From assembly GCF_905475465.1 (NCBI RefSeq), contig NC_062235.1:6706001-6770000 (forward strand): a DNA stretch of 64,000 bases. The letters are read 5' to 3'. The position numbers and the translations under genes are program-made. Below are positions 11,500-24,129 of the stretch, in pieces; position 1 is the stretch's first letter, and each line of letters begins with the position of its first letter. The notes below the pieces were generated by a model. That model saw only the letters and a list, made by a program, of their open reading frames with translations. It did not search any database and was not told the origin of the DNA. Source of the stretch: Pieris napi (lineage: Eukaryota; Arthropoda; Insecta; Lepidoptera; Pieridae).

Positions 11500-12048
11500 C
11501 TTACGGAACAGCGGAAAATATCGTGAAAATACCCGAGCCATTTGGTCATTAGCAAAACTTAGGGTAACTTTTGTCAGACATAGGGCACTTCTGTCGAAAC
11601 TACCCGGTTTCCTCGATGGATTATGCCGAAGGATGATTTAATTTCTTCTAGGTCGTTGCAATAAAGTCCTAGTTGACGAAGGTTCCACAAGGTTGTGTTC
11701 TCTCACCAATCCTGTTCGTTCTGCATATCAATGACCTGTTGATTATCGACAACATTCATTGCTATGCAGACGACAGCACCATCGACAGTATTTATTCCAG
11801 CCACCCCGACATGTCTCGATATTAAGTCAATGAGAGCTATAACAAAAATGTTTCTAAAATTGAAACGATACTGAAGAAAGTTTCTGTGTGGGGTAATAGC
11901 ACCCTTGTTAAATTTAACCCTACAAAGACTCACTCAGTTTGTTGGTTTTCTGCCAAGAAAGATCCTGCTTACATCTCTGGGTTGGAGCTCCCAAATACCA
12001 GTTTCATCCCTTTAACCAAATTCAGCGAAGGGCTTGTCGAATTGTCAA
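11500..12048 (+). pseudogene. Non-LTR retrotransposon reverse-transcriptase fragment, copy B
   Basis: Copy of the LINE relic at 2990-3539. Here the codon before YADD is still TGC (HCYADD), so the stop in copy A is a later change. It keeps KFNPTKTHSVCWFSAKKDP at 11910-11966 in an open frame, typical of the region behind the active site in jockey-like enzymes. Not functional: frames change repeatedly. Confidence 0.7.
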
Positions 12049-12164
12049 TCTGTAAAGTATTACTGATCGGCTTGATTCTTTCTCTATACGCAGTGACATC
12101 GCGTCTCTATGCGTATTCTATAAACTATCTAAATATTACTTAATTATAGAAATATTACAACAAC

Positions 12165-12170
12165 AATAAA
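12165..12170 (+). terminator. Possible distal AATAAA for gene 2
   Basis: First clear AATAAA I noticed downstream of gene 2, about 1.15 kb past the stop and beyond the LINE relic. Whether the transcript reaches it is unknown. Confidence 0.25.
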
Positions 12171-12419
12171 CACGGGCATTTTAACTTACAAACTACACCG
12201 TAAATTGAAAAGCTTGGTTCAATAGCGAATCGTTGAAATATTTAGATTTAGTTTACAATTATGTAGAATACATTAAATATTAGTCGAATTTAGTTTGTAA
12301 ACTACCCTTTTAAGAGGAAGTATGCCTTTGGCAATATTCTATAATTTATAGATGAAACAATGGACAGTTGAGTACACACGATCAATTTACTTTAAAATAT
12401 AACCTATGAAATAATTGTG

Positions 12420-12690
12420 CAGTGTCGGCCTAGTGGCTTCAGCGTGCGACTCTCATCCCTAAGATCGTAGGTTTGATTCTCTCGCCGAATAACAATGGAC
12501 TGTCTGTCTGTGTGCCCATTTAACACTAGTAAGGTGAAAGAAAACACCGCAATGAAACCGGCATCGACGTCATTAGTCATATGTCAGGAACAGTAAGATC
12601 ACCTACTTGCCTTCAAGAAAAAAAAAGTACGATCATGAAACTGATACATAAATCAGATCTAAAAGGTTGTAGCGCCACTATTTTTTTATT
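12420..12690 (+). mobile_element. tRNA-derived SINE (family B)
   Basis: Starts AGTGTCGGCCTAGTGGCTTC, keeps a tRNA-like head with a degenerate B box (GTTTGATTCTC), the GTGAAAGAAAACACCGCAA body and the AAAAGGTTGTAGCGCCACTA tail followed by a T-run. Confidence 0.75.
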
Positions 12691-13327
12691 AAATAATTGA
12701 ATGTTATTGCAGTATCATTTTACTAAGCATTGCTAACCTAACTTATCCCAATAGAACGATGTTCGCTAGAAACTAAAAATTACTTTCAAGAATTACGCAC
12801 TGTAGATATTCTGAATAACTTTCTTAATTGTTAAATAATTGATTTAGTAAAGTATGGGCATTGGTATTTAAGCTGTAATACATGGGATAGTAAATAAATT
12901 ACCTAGTTATTAAATTACTAACAATAAGCAAAACTGAGTTTCAGACTATTTTTATATTGACAAAAATATGCCTTCTTGTGTCGAATTTGTGGAAATAGGA
13001 AAGTAACAAAAGATTTTTGTATGGACGACTTAAGACGTGGGCGTTATTTGGAACTAAAAGCACAAATATGTATCGTTCTAAAAGAATACGTGTAGCTATA
13101 AAAATAACATAATATCGATGTCAAAAGCAAAGATCGTATCGACGTTACATACGAATTCTTGACGAAAGTACGTACGTTCACTTGTATAGTGACTCTCTTT
13201 CTCTTCAGTCAGCAGCTCATGTCTGAGCATCGTGGTCAGCAAGGAATCATTTGGAGCGGATATTCTGTTTCCATCGGTTGGTCTATCTGGTTGGTGAACG
13301 GCCTCGTGTTCTTTTGCCTTCTTTCAA

Positions 13328-13445
13328 AAGTCAAAAATCAAAAATCATTTATTCATATAGGTACAATGTACATTGTACACTTATGAACGTCAAAAATGAA
13401 ATTTAATGCTTCTAATTTTATATTTACTACCAGTAAGCCAAAGTT
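13328..13445 (-). mobile_element. LINE 3' tail (second LINE type)
   Basis: Minus strand runs toward the end ATGAATAAATGATTTTTGAT repeated as TTTTTGACTTTTG. The same tail is at 27480-27660 (+) and 28455-28560 (-). Only the 3' end is present. The spacer 12691-13327 and 13446-14633 shows AT-rich DNA with no gene; a plus frame at 13873-14133 has no recognisable domain. Confidence 0.55.
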
Positions 13446-14633
13446 TTACTTTTTTCCCGATACTAGTTTCAAGCTTAAGCTTAATTTAACAAGAGTATTT
13501 TTTAAATTACTAACAAATATGTTAATTCATTTTCATTAATTTTGTGATAAGGAGTAAATTTAATTATCAAAAATTTAACAGTGAACTTTTAGTTGTTCAG
13601 TTACACTCGTAATTATTTTTAATTAAGGTTTAATGTTTAATACTTTATTTAAGACTTTATTTAAGACTTTATTTAAAAAAAATGTGTGTAAGGGATCTTT
13701 TGTAAAAATAATAATACATAATACAAACGAAAACAATAAATAGTGTATTTTAATAATCTCAATACCGCACCTTTAAGCGCGTATGTTTTATTTCTTCTAA
13801 ATTGTATCTCCTACAAGAATTTATAAAACACTAAACTAAACGCTATTCTAAGTTGTCCCTCTACCACTATCTTTGTATTCAACACTAAATAAAAGTTACG
13901 CAAGGATAATTCCTTCTTCTAGTCCTCCTAATGAAAGACACTTATCTAACAACAATCATCTATTACCTCGGGATTCTGGGACTACATACACAATACACAT
14001 GCCATGGATTATGACATGCCCGCCTCACACTCAGGGTACCGCATCACGTCTCCAGATCATGATAGAAGTTTCCCACGAGGATAAGCTATCTTTATATATT
14101 TTCTGTTTTTCAAAAGCCTCTTTGTTTAGTTAAAGTCATCTGAAATAAGAGGCACTTTTGGGGTTAATATACACATTATTTCTGCAATTAAATTAACGTT
14201 ATTTATTTTAAATATTCATAAGATTTACAATTTTATTATCCACGTTATTATGATGTATCAAGAGAAGAAAATCATACCGAGTTAAATAGTTTTTAAACAC
14301 TTGCTGAAATATATCGTTAAAGTTGAAATGATACATATATTCATCTAAATTGATTATGGCAATAGAATGATCCTAAGCTAAGTAAATATTTTTCCAAGGT
14401 TTTCGGCAAATCCAAATTATAATTGTATTTGAATTTCGATCAATGTAAATGTTTACATCGTAGACATTTCCGTATTTGTCGGGTTTCGCTTTTGCTCACA
14501 CGTTTCGTTTGCTTATCGTCCTGTTGTAATGTATCAAAATGACCTCCCCCACGATCCACAATACTGTTCAAATACAGTGAAGCCTTGTATTTGTTAATCG
14601 GACGTACTAGGCGTAAGTCGTTACATCATAAAA

Positions 14634-17600
14634 ATGGATTTTATACCAAAAGACAAAGTGTTAAAAGTAAAGCCAGACACATTGCAACATATACGAGAAG
14701 AAATCAATTTAGGGAAACCGGGAGAGATGAAGAAGGCTGTTGATATATTGAAAGAATGGTTACAGCAGCAACCGCATATTAAAAAGAAAAATTTCAGTAA
14801 GTAAATTGTAGACTTGGTTTCAAATGTATTTTTAATCCAATCAAACGATGGAATCTTGAATGAAAACAGAAATCCTGAATTCTAATTAACGTATCAAAGA
14901 TAATCTTGATTTTAAAATTCACTTGTCTCAATACAATTGCGAACGAACCAATTTAAACCTGTCCATTAGCTTGGCATGATTGAGATAGGCAGACAAATAA
15001 AATTCGTGCCTTCTATATATAGAAATACCTTTTAGATACAAACATAATTTCACAGGTTACAAAACTTTAATATAGAAATAAAATTCATGAACTGAAAATG
15101 TGAATTGTCAAAAATTACACAAGTGTATAGTTATTATGTTTTTTATCGATAGGCCCCACACAAATGGAATCATATTGGTGATAAATATGAACCGCATCTT
15201 ATGGATGTTCATCTCTATAGCATTTCCATCATCGATAGCCCCTTTTCCAAGATTCCAAAGACGCGTAGTCCATCCGATGATCGTAGTTATCGAGTTCTAC
15301 ATTGCAGCTTCTTCATATAATAATTTGATTTATGATGCTTTTTATTCCAACTCCGAGAATACAAAAAACTCTCAAACTAATTAACACTTTTTTCTTCTCT
15401 GAATGTGATGATATAACTATGTTGGGATAGTAAAAAAATCCTATCAACTTCTATTCTAAATTTTCTTATACCATTTACGTATTAACCAATTATTTAAACC
15501 TAAGATAATTTGTAGATTTAACTAAACCGTAGGTATTTAAAATTATTTAACGATTTAATGTATAAATAATAGGTTTATTCATCATCTAAATAGTATATTA
15601 ACTATATTAAGAGTTTATCAAGATAACTTCGTCGTAAAAAAATTTTTATATATATAAAAGAAAGCCGTGTTAGTGACACTATTTATAACTCAAGAACGGC
15701 TTAACACTAAATAACAAAATGCAACTGACAGCTTAACGTAATGGTAGTAGTATGGTAAAGTATTATTAAAATTTGACAATTAGAATGTTTCAAGTTGATC
15801 GGTTGATTATTTCAAGTTTCTATTAGCTTATTGTGCCGATATTATCATTAACAATGTCAATTTCCCGACAAAGCCGTAACGCAATAAATGGATGGACCGA
15901 TTTTGATTCGAAGTGGATTCGAGAATAGTTCAGATTATTTACAATAAATTCGATGTGTTTTTATTTAAGTTTGAAATTTTGTGTTTAAGATGTGTGCACA
16001 GAAAGTTTGTCGGGTCCGCTAGTTAGATATAATAATTTGCTACGCTTTCATGCATAGGTTACGGAATCATGAATATATACATTATAATGTATATATATAC
16101 ATTTCAATATAGTAGCTATCAACTGCGGTTTCACTTGCGTTTTTCATTAATTAGACTTTAAAACAAGTATAGATACAACTGTTTTTGCCTTATTTTTTCC
16201 CCTTTAGGTAATTTTCTCCTTACATTAGAATTTTCAACATCAAGTTCTATCAACTCTCGGTCAATAGCCCGGACAAGGAGTTTTATTTAATAAATATAAA
16301 CACTATACAAGAGTTCAACATAGCATGATTTGTTTACTTTAAGCTTAAAAAAATAATTTTCTTAAATGCTTTTGACACTTACACCTAACAAATTAAGGTG
16401 ACAATAACGTGACAAAGAATAAATTGTTATCTTAGCATGCCATCTTCAGTAAATTATTTCAATTATATATTTAAAATGAAATAATTTTAGTTGAAAGAAT
16501 TTTTTCGAAAAATATTTTTTTATTATTAAAATCTAGAATACAATACACTTTTTCAGTACAACATATATACCAAGCTAATTTCCCGTCATGACTTAAGTAT
16601 ACCCCATCATAATTATAGTGAAGTGTGAATCTGTTTGCCTTATTGAATTTAAAAGTAAAGCATACATTCATGAAGAACTCATAAAATCCTATTTTGTTTA
16701 AGAAGAATTATGATTTCTAAAATAAATATCATTTGGTCATACTCTAATGTCTTAGCGGAAGACGAATCCTTGTTCTTTCTTTATAACATCTGATTTCAGA
16801 TTAGTAATTCTACTTCTTTTCTCACCTTACGGACTTATTCCACCTTATTTTACTACATTTCGACTCCAGACTGAAGCTAAATAGTGTACAATACCCTGAA
16901 TTTATTGACATGTCAAACATTCACAATTATCTGCGAATGTAACCTTGTCTCTACTAAAATTCAATTTCAAGTAAATAGCACACGTAGTTTACTTTGAAAT
17001 ACAATTAAGCTAGCCTACGTCACTCTAAGAAATCTTATACGTGTGTCTTTAAAATTTTCCACTCGATTAGTTCGTCTTTAACTTCGTAATTTTGTATATA
17101 TTTCTACTAAGAACATACCTTTGCCTAAGGTATTTGTAATATTCCTATGAATCGATCGTGTAATCTGCAGTCATCATTACTAAGATTTTTTATAATAACT
17201 TCCAATGCTCTTGAATTACTGCTACTACTACTTGAGTTACTGCATATGTCTTTACGATGCATTTTAAGTCATCTTGTGTTATTCTAAGAGTAATAATCAC
17301 GAAATATGCAACTTTGCCTCTACGAATAAAATATTATTGTAAATGTATTTTTATAATAATACTCTTTGATTATTAATATTGGTTATTTCATACTTTAGTC
17401 CTGTAAAACTTTCACGGTTTACCTATGAACATTTATTATTCCTGATATAAAATAATATGTTCCATATTTCAGAGGACCATCTGGCGAATTTTATTTATTG
17501 TAATGCAAAAAACAAGTTGTACGTAAGTCATTTGTCCGTCATTTGTAGTTTTTGCTGTATCAGCCAAATGCTGGCCAAGGTTTCCACTAATACACCATTA

Positions 17601-20600
17601 ATGTGAATATTACGTTTTTTGTAATTTGATTTTTTTGTTTAAAAAAATGCATTAATACTTGTCATCTATTGTGTATAATAAGCGCTAATCGAAGTGTAAT
17701 CAGGTTTTTTAGTTTTAATCATCACTCGGAATCATTGAATGTGTTAAGGATTAAAAATATTCGCTATATCACGTACGTTAAATAATATAACGATAATCTG
17801 TATTAATTGTGAATATAGGCTCATAATATGTATTTAGCTTAGTTTCCTCTGGTTTTTTAATTAACGTGGAAACTTTCTCCTTATCTCAAAAGTGCCAAGA
17901 ACTCGATAACTGGAAAATGTAACAGGTGTTTATAAGTCAGGGGTGTTTTAATGTATATTTTAATGTATGTATATAGCTAAGATATTCCGCAATGAGAAAT
18001 AACATCTGAATAATATATTACTTACAATTTTTTTTAGCTGATCATTTCATAGAGGCAACGGTGGTAACAGCAAAGGGATCTATAGAAGGTGCAAAAAAGC
18101 AAATTGATAGTGCATGTACTATGAGGACTATGTTACCACACTTCTTTGGTGTCACCGATTTTACCAAAGACTTTGCGAATGTCTTCGATATTGGGTAAGT
18201 TATTCACACAGCATATGAGCAAATAGGTTGGGCGGATGGGAAATAATTGAAAAAAAGTAAGTAATTGTAAATTTTTGTTTATTTGACAGCATTAAAGTTT
18301 ACACCAACAATGTTCTTATAACTGTTGTTAAAATTGACGACTCATTGGTGTAGTGGTTAGTACCCCTGACTGCGAATCCATGGGTCCCAGGTTCGATCCC
18401 CGGCTGAGACGAACATTGATGTGATGAGCGTTTGGTGTTGTGCTTAGGTCTTGGGTGTTTAAATATGTATTTATTTATATGTCTATCTATCTATAATATG
18501 GATGTATATCCGTTGCCTAGTACCCGTAACACAAGCTTCACCAGCTTAGCATGGGACTAGGTCAATTGGTGTGAATTGTCTTAAAAAAAAAACTGTGTAG
18601 TCATTTATTTGTTCACAAAACTCAGTTTCAAAGCAATAATATGTTTTGCCTCCTAACATACACAAAGGTTGAGAAGTTATGCAAAAAAGTTAATTAATGC
18701 GATTTAAGCGGTAACACATAATTTAAAGATTATATAAATAAATTTGGTAACAACATTTATTAAATTTACATATGACTTTTACTGAACTTTAGGGTAATAC
18801 AATTAAGATATTTTTTTTGTACACAACTTTTTTTTCAATTTGGTGTGGTAATTGAGTTCCACCTGTTATTTAGAATATGTATATATTCTTAATTAGAGCT
18901 GTTTTGTTAGGTAATACCTACCGTATATTCCGAATCTTATGAAGGACAAAAAAATTGTCTTAAATTTTGCATCGCCAATGAAATTTCGTGTTCGGCGAAA
19001 ATACATAAGTTTTGCGGATATACACATAAGTACAAAACAGTCAAAAGCGGTGGAAGCGCAACGATTTCTACTGAAGTTAATATCGCGAGTGAATGAGAAA
19101 GTGACTGAAACCTCGATTGAGGGAGACAGCCGTTGAAAGACCTGTATCTCACAAGTCGATTCTGATCCGACATTCATGTTACAAGTGGTGATGAGATGTT
19201 ATAGTTTGACATGCAAACCTGTCAATAAGCTGCGGAGTGACGATGATAAAATAAATTTGGATATTGTATAATATCGTATTCCTGTACTTACTTAAGAGAT
19301 TGGCATATAATACACACATTCTTACTTGGTTATTAACATTATATGTAACCCAGAAACGCGGTTTGCTATCTGCAAAACAATATTCGGGTTGATAAAGACC
19401 TAATCACTCATATAGAATAATAAACAAAACCAACACAAAAATCTGTATGCCCCATACCCCATTAGATGTTATTTATTTATTTAGTTATTAAGCTTACGAC
19501 ATCACAAACAGTACTAAATCTACTAATTATTTTACAAAATCTTACATCTATAATGTGTGACAATTAATGTAAACATAAGTTTCACCAAAAAAAAATAGAA
19601 TAGAAATTAAAAATTAAAAAATTCAATTAAAACATATACGATAATACAAGCACACAATAAAATAAAATAAAATTATAGAAATTTGTTGGCACTTAGAGCA
19701 GAATAAAAAAGAAAAATCATCAGTTCAAAATCATGTTACGGTAAACAATACTGAGTTTGCAACCCCTATAGACTTATATACAAAATACCTATTTATTATT
19801 ATTTATAATTTATTTATTTATTTAATTTCAGATCAGCCATCGTTATGCCGAAGCTCACAGAAGAACATCACAGAATATTTGTGTTAAAAAGTAAAGGCCC
19901 TATCACGAGTTCGGCGCAGTTGCTTAACTTTTACAGATTCGGAATATGTGTAAAGTTTTAATTGTATTTTTTATTGTATATGCCACGTTATGAATCATTA
20001 ATACTTATAGCTTATGACATGAAATAATGGTAGCCAAAGTGATGACACAGTACTCTGCAACTCCTTGCCTCCTCCTGTTCCTGCAACGGCGACTGCGATC
20101 TATTGAGAAACGTCAAACATCATACTTACATAAAAAAAACTTCGAGATTGCTATCACAAGGGCCTAGTACAAAATTAAAACCGTTCTAAAGATATATTCT
20201 ATGATAAAATGAATATCGTGGTTTTGTATGTTATTTGTAAAGCCTTTTTTTACCCGCATTTAAATATGTTTAACGGATATCAACGCGAAATTATTACATT
20301 ATTAACTCGACGCGACTATTCCGGTTCGTGGCCTGTGATCCAATAAAGTTGTATTCAAATGTGTAGCTTTACATAGGTAGTTGAAATAATAAAAGTAGTA
20401 AACGTTCTAATGAAGTTGGAAAAAAAACCGTAATTTCTTCTCCCAGAAAGAAACCTAAGAAATATGTATACCTAGGAAAGGTATATTTTTCAAACTAGCC
20501 AATGTAGGACAAGAATATACTTTAATTATGAAGTAGTTATGGGGTAAATTTAACTGTTCATTTTCAGCTTGGAGAATACATGAAAGCACACGACTACGTT

Positions 20601-22429
20601 GCAAGTTATCAATGCATTTTTGATATACGCTTGGCAAATGTCTCTGATGTTATAAAAAATTTGAACCCAATGGATTTACGTCAAATTATTACAATTATTG
20701 TTGTAAGTATATTATTAAACTAGGTGCTTGTTGAACTATTTTCCTTTTGAAGATTTAAAGCTTTAAAGCTATTTAATGCTTCATGTTGGTAGCTGATTAC
20801 AGCTAAATGCTAAAATATATAATAATATAAAATAAATATGATATGTATACAAAATAGTCTTAATGTATTATAATTTTTTCAGGAATGCTATGGATTACGA
20901 ATAAAAGGACTTCACATTGTGTCAAACTCAAAGGTAGTGGATACTTTGATCGCTATTTTGAAAACGCTATTAAAACCGAAGATGATACAGCGGCTACAGC
21001 ATCACAAAGATTGTGATACTCTCATACAGCTTTTTGGAAAGGAATATTTACCAGAAGATTTAGGTGGTACTGAGCCATCTGTAAAAGACTTGAGAGGTAA
21101 CATACATTCATTTAATATAATTAAATTTCGAGTTATACTTATAGAATTTATGAGTGAACATCCGGATTTCAAACACACGACCTCCAGGTTCAGCACCGCA
21201 TACTAAAACTAAACCCTAGGTTTAATACTTATATTTTTATCAAATATAAAATCTCTTCTAATAAAATTAAAATACAGTTTTTTTTTTAATTCTGTAAACG
21301 ATAGTACGCAACAGATGGCGCTAGAGTCTACTTCCGGTTTTATTACAATGGCAATAACACCGTTTCTGTCGTTATTCAACTTTTACAGCTAAATACATTC
21401 TAATCTATATTTTTGTTTGAAATAATGATAAGTAAATTTCATTTATTTTAAGCCTTTGATCGTCTAAAATTCAAGATAAAGATTTTTATGAATCATTTTG
21501 ATATAAATTCCTTTTATCATAAAGACTTGCTGTTTGTACGCCATTTAATTTCGTACGTCACTGCGTATAAAGGCCGATTTACATTATCTTAGTGTTTAGG
21601 AGAGTGCTTTAGTACAACTTGAAAGGCAAGTTCTTTAGCGTAGCGTTTACTAAAGCAAGTAGCGTTTACATGTTTCAACTAAAGTACTATCCTAAAGCAC
21701 TCTCCTAAACACTAAGATAATGTAAATCGGCCTTAATGAAATGTAAGAATAAAAAATTCAATTATCCCTGGAATCTTAATAAAAATTATGAATGAGAGAC
21801 AAGTTTAATTTAAATTTTTATGTATTAATTGTTCGCTGTGTTTATATTAAAAATCTATTTTTTACTCATTATGTTCCCTCGGATATCGCAGAAAACAATC
21901 TTATATTTGCTATAACGCTTACCGGCGCTAATATTAGCGCCGTTACGCCAACCGGATGAATAATCTTGATAAAAAATTGATTTAAAAAGTTGCGCACATG
22001 TAATTGAATTAGTCTTATTTTTAGCCCAAATTTTACGTTACTATCTTCTATATCTTAATAATTCGACAGATAATCGTTTAGATTATCTTTCACTCTTTTG
22101 CGAAACACATATATACTAAACGATACGTTTCTCATAATCTCCTTTAAATTAAACTTATTTAAATTTGAAAATTACATAACTTCCTTTATTTACAATTTCC
22201 CATATGCAATGAATATAAAAAAGTCCATATATATTTTAATCTCATATACATAAGTATTATATTTAAAATTTCAGATGCATGGGCAGAAGTTTTGCATGCA
22301 CCAGAGTTTACAGAGTATATTCGAGATATGGACAATGCCAAGACTGATGAAAGCTTCCGGCCGAAATGTAAATTTAATGAGGAATATGCGGGAATGCCTG
22401 GAACTTTTAGGGTTTTAAGTGTAGATTAA
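14634..22429 (+). CDS. CRAL-TRIO (SEC14-like) lipid-transfer protein, gene 3 (313 aa)
   Basis: Coding exons: 14634-14796, 18038-18194, 19832-19949, 20568-20702, 20883-21096, 22275-22429. All introns are GT-AG, and joining gives 314 codons with TAA. The N-terminal domain begins MDFIPKDKVLKVKPDTL; the exon 1 end has the acidic/basic helix GEMKKAVDILKEWLQQQP. The pocket domain shows VMPKLTEEHHR at its start (exon 3), K-M-I-Q-R at 224-228, LPEDLGG at 247-253 and GMPGTFRVLSVD at the C terminus. Length and motifs fit insect alpha-tocopherol-transfer-protein-like or clavesin-like proteins. Intron 1 (3.2 kb) contains a Helitron, intron 2 a SINE, intron 5 a Harbinger-type MITE. The ATG is preceded by an in-frame TAA at 14595, which fixes the start better than in gene 2. 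Ligand specificity cannot be inferred. Confidence 0.94.
15645..16022 (+). mobile_element. Non-autonomous Helitron (gene 3 intron 1)
   Basis: Starts near TTATATATATAAAAG, contains CTCAAGAACGGCTTAAC and CCGATTTTGATTCGAAG, and ends GTTTGTCGGGTCCGCTAG followed by T. The end matches the Helitrons at 8164 and 57570 but the body differs. Confidence 0.65.
18336..18592 (+). mobile_element. tRNA-derived SINE (family A), gene 3 intron 2
   Basis: tRNA-like head with A box TAGTGGTTAGTACCCC and B box GGTTCGATCCC, the body GTGTTGTGCTTAGGTCTTGG, a TCTATCTATC microsatellite, and the end GGTGTGAATTGTC followed by an A-run. Copies: 25325-25586 (-), 40691-40938 (-), 58764-59020 (+). Confidence 0.85.
21571..21733. 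mobile_element. PIF/Harbinger-type MITE with TAA target duplication (gene 3 intron 5)
   Basis: 163 bases with terminal inverted repeats of about 43 bases, starting AGGCCGATTTACATTATCTT. It is flanked on both sides by TAA (21568-21570 and 21734-21736). A 3-bp TWA target is the mark of PIF/Harbinger mobilisation. No coding capacity. Confidence 0.85.
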
Positions 22430-22611
22430 ACAAATGTCATAATATATATTTGTACTTTTAATATATGTATAGTTATATTACTAGATATGTAAGTTTTTTT
22501 TATGTTTATGTAATGATGTACTTTTAATGTAATTGTAATTTGTGTTAATGTAATTGTATTTAATTTTTGTATAACAATACAGTAATTTGGGATATTAAGT
22601 ATACGATTTGT

Positions 22612-22617
22612 AATAAA
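22612..22617 (+). terminator. AATAAA polyadenylation signal of gene 3
   Basis: AATAAA 183 bases after the TAA of gene 3, followed by an A-run and a T-rich stretch (ttttagttatg). Confidence 0.6.
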
Positions 22618-23121
22618 CAAAAAAAAATGTTTTAGTTATGTACACATAAGATAATCAAAAGCGATTGAGCACTACGATCTCTTTAGAACTTTGTTCTATG
22701 ATAAAATTTAGATATGTTATATTAATATATATATTTCAATCAATGGATTTATTAATCGTACTGGAGTTATTAAGAGAAACAATTATTGTTTCCGTTTAAA
22801 ACGAATTTTTATTATTTTATAATCTAAAAAAAGGTTGAGCGCACATACAGATCTTAATACAACATTTTCTGATGTACAATATAACACTAAATATTTGAAA
22901 TAATTTATTAATTGCTAGGTACAAAAAATTCCTACGCTTGTTGATAACCAAAATTCTATTATTTGCATTTAATGGACATACAACTGACGCAATTACGTGG
23001 ATCTGAGGTCAAGGAATCTGACAGTAGCAAAAACGGTTAGTAATGATACAAAAAAGAGTGTGTGTACTTATGTTCACGCGTTAGAAGTTATACTTCTTTG
23101 TCGTATGGAAAACACGACAAA

Positions 23122-23209
23122 ACTGGTATTATTGTGAAAAAGCGTGGGGCGCTCTGTGCCATATTTTTCGTCTATCGAGCTACCCACGCTTTTTCACAAT
23201 AATACCAGT
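23122..23209. mobile_element. Short palindromic element
   Basis: ACTGGTATTATTGTGAAAAA continuing through GCGTGGG is repeated in inverse at the right end, 27-bp arms around a 34-base loop. It follows a fragment (23050-23100) of the repeat family seen at 41763 and 54823. Confidence 0.7.
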
Positions 23210-23614
23210 ATTTTTTGTTCATTACCATTTTCAGCCTAAATTAGGAATTATTTTTCACTTTTTAGTTTGATGTGCTTTAAAAGCGTGTTTTTTAGTTTTT
23301 TTAAACTACTTTTTATTTTTTGTTATATCTGCTTCATGGCAATCTGCTTTCCAGCAATAATCCACTTGTTTGTTTGATTTTACTCAGTTCATGTTATCCT
23401 CAAGAGCCATACTTGTATGAAACTTTTCACACTCACTCTTGTTGTCAAGAGAGTTGTGTGTCTTCACTATAGTTTCAACGGTTGACTCTAATTAAAAACA
23501 CAATACAATATAATTCAATACAAAAATATCACAAAGTCACCTCTAACTTTTGTCTAATTTTATTAAACAACAGCACGTTAGTTTCGACGAGAGCTATTAT
23601 TTTGTTTTGTATAT

Positions 23615-24125
23615 ATGTTACCGGAAATGTATGAAATCTAAGATTTATATACAATTCCTAGGAAATTTATATAATTCCGAAGCTATGTAGGAAATTCATA
23701 AAATATTTTTCGAAAACTATTTAATACATAAATGTCCTAGGAAATGTGCACAATTAGCTCAATGACCTAGGAATTGTATGTATATTATGTTCTGTAATAA
23801 AACACTCGTTGAGACAACAACGTTCAGGTAACAGTCATATTACCTGATCGACTAATAAACCTAACCTAACCTAACAGCTAACGCGTCACTGGCGAGAGCG
23901 CCTGATCAGACAAAAAAATACCCTCCCCTCGCTCGGTTATCCCCGCATACCCATTGATATCTCAAATATTTACATTTGCGATTGCTATTTCGACAATGAC
24001 GTATAGATTTCCTAGGAAATGTGTCTATTATAATTTATCTTACACATTTCCGTGCGTTTTTAGGAATTACATACAATTCCGAGGAAATGTATATAATGAC
24101 GGATTACATACATTTCCGGTAACAT
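23615..24125. mobile_element. Long palindromic-ended repeat rich in CCTAGGAAATG motifs
   Basis: Begins ATGTTACCGGAAATGTATG and ends with the exact inverse. Inside are many variants of an (A)TTCCTAGGAAAT motif in both orientations and three telomere-like CCTAA units. No open frame. Flanks are AT-rich, so a target duplication cannot be told from TA repeats. Confidence 0.65.
23858..23876. repeat. Interstitial (TTAGG)n-type repeat
   Basis: ACCTAACCTAACCTAAC, just over three units of CCTAA (TTAGG on the minus strand), the canonical insect telomere unit. It lies inside the palindromic repeat at 23615-24125, so it is probably part of that element. Confidence 0.5.
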
Positions 24126-24129
24126 AATA

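Larger units (their letters stand above)
9009..12048 (+). repeat. Segmental duplication, copy B
   Basis: Partner of copy A: exons 5-6 of gene 2, their intron, the 3' flank and the LINE fragment. Relative to A it has gained a LINE tail in the intron (9583-9899), lacks the element at 1288-1625 and lacks the stretch around 2515-2767. Upstream of exon 5 no comparison is possible, so the left limit is unknown. Confidence 0.88.

Noticed and set aside
18340..18415. tRNA genes at GGTTCGATCCC or GGTTCGAACCCC sites (also 8521, 40860, 48960, 58800, 63000)
   Set aside because: Each has A and B boxes but no full cloverleaf, and each continues into the same SINE body and tail, so they are SINE heads.
18893..19177. 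Three overlapping open frames in gene 3 intron 2
   Set aside because: Frames are open on both strands in a stretch of more balanced composition, none resembles a known protein and the span is intronic. Possibly an old mobile fragment.
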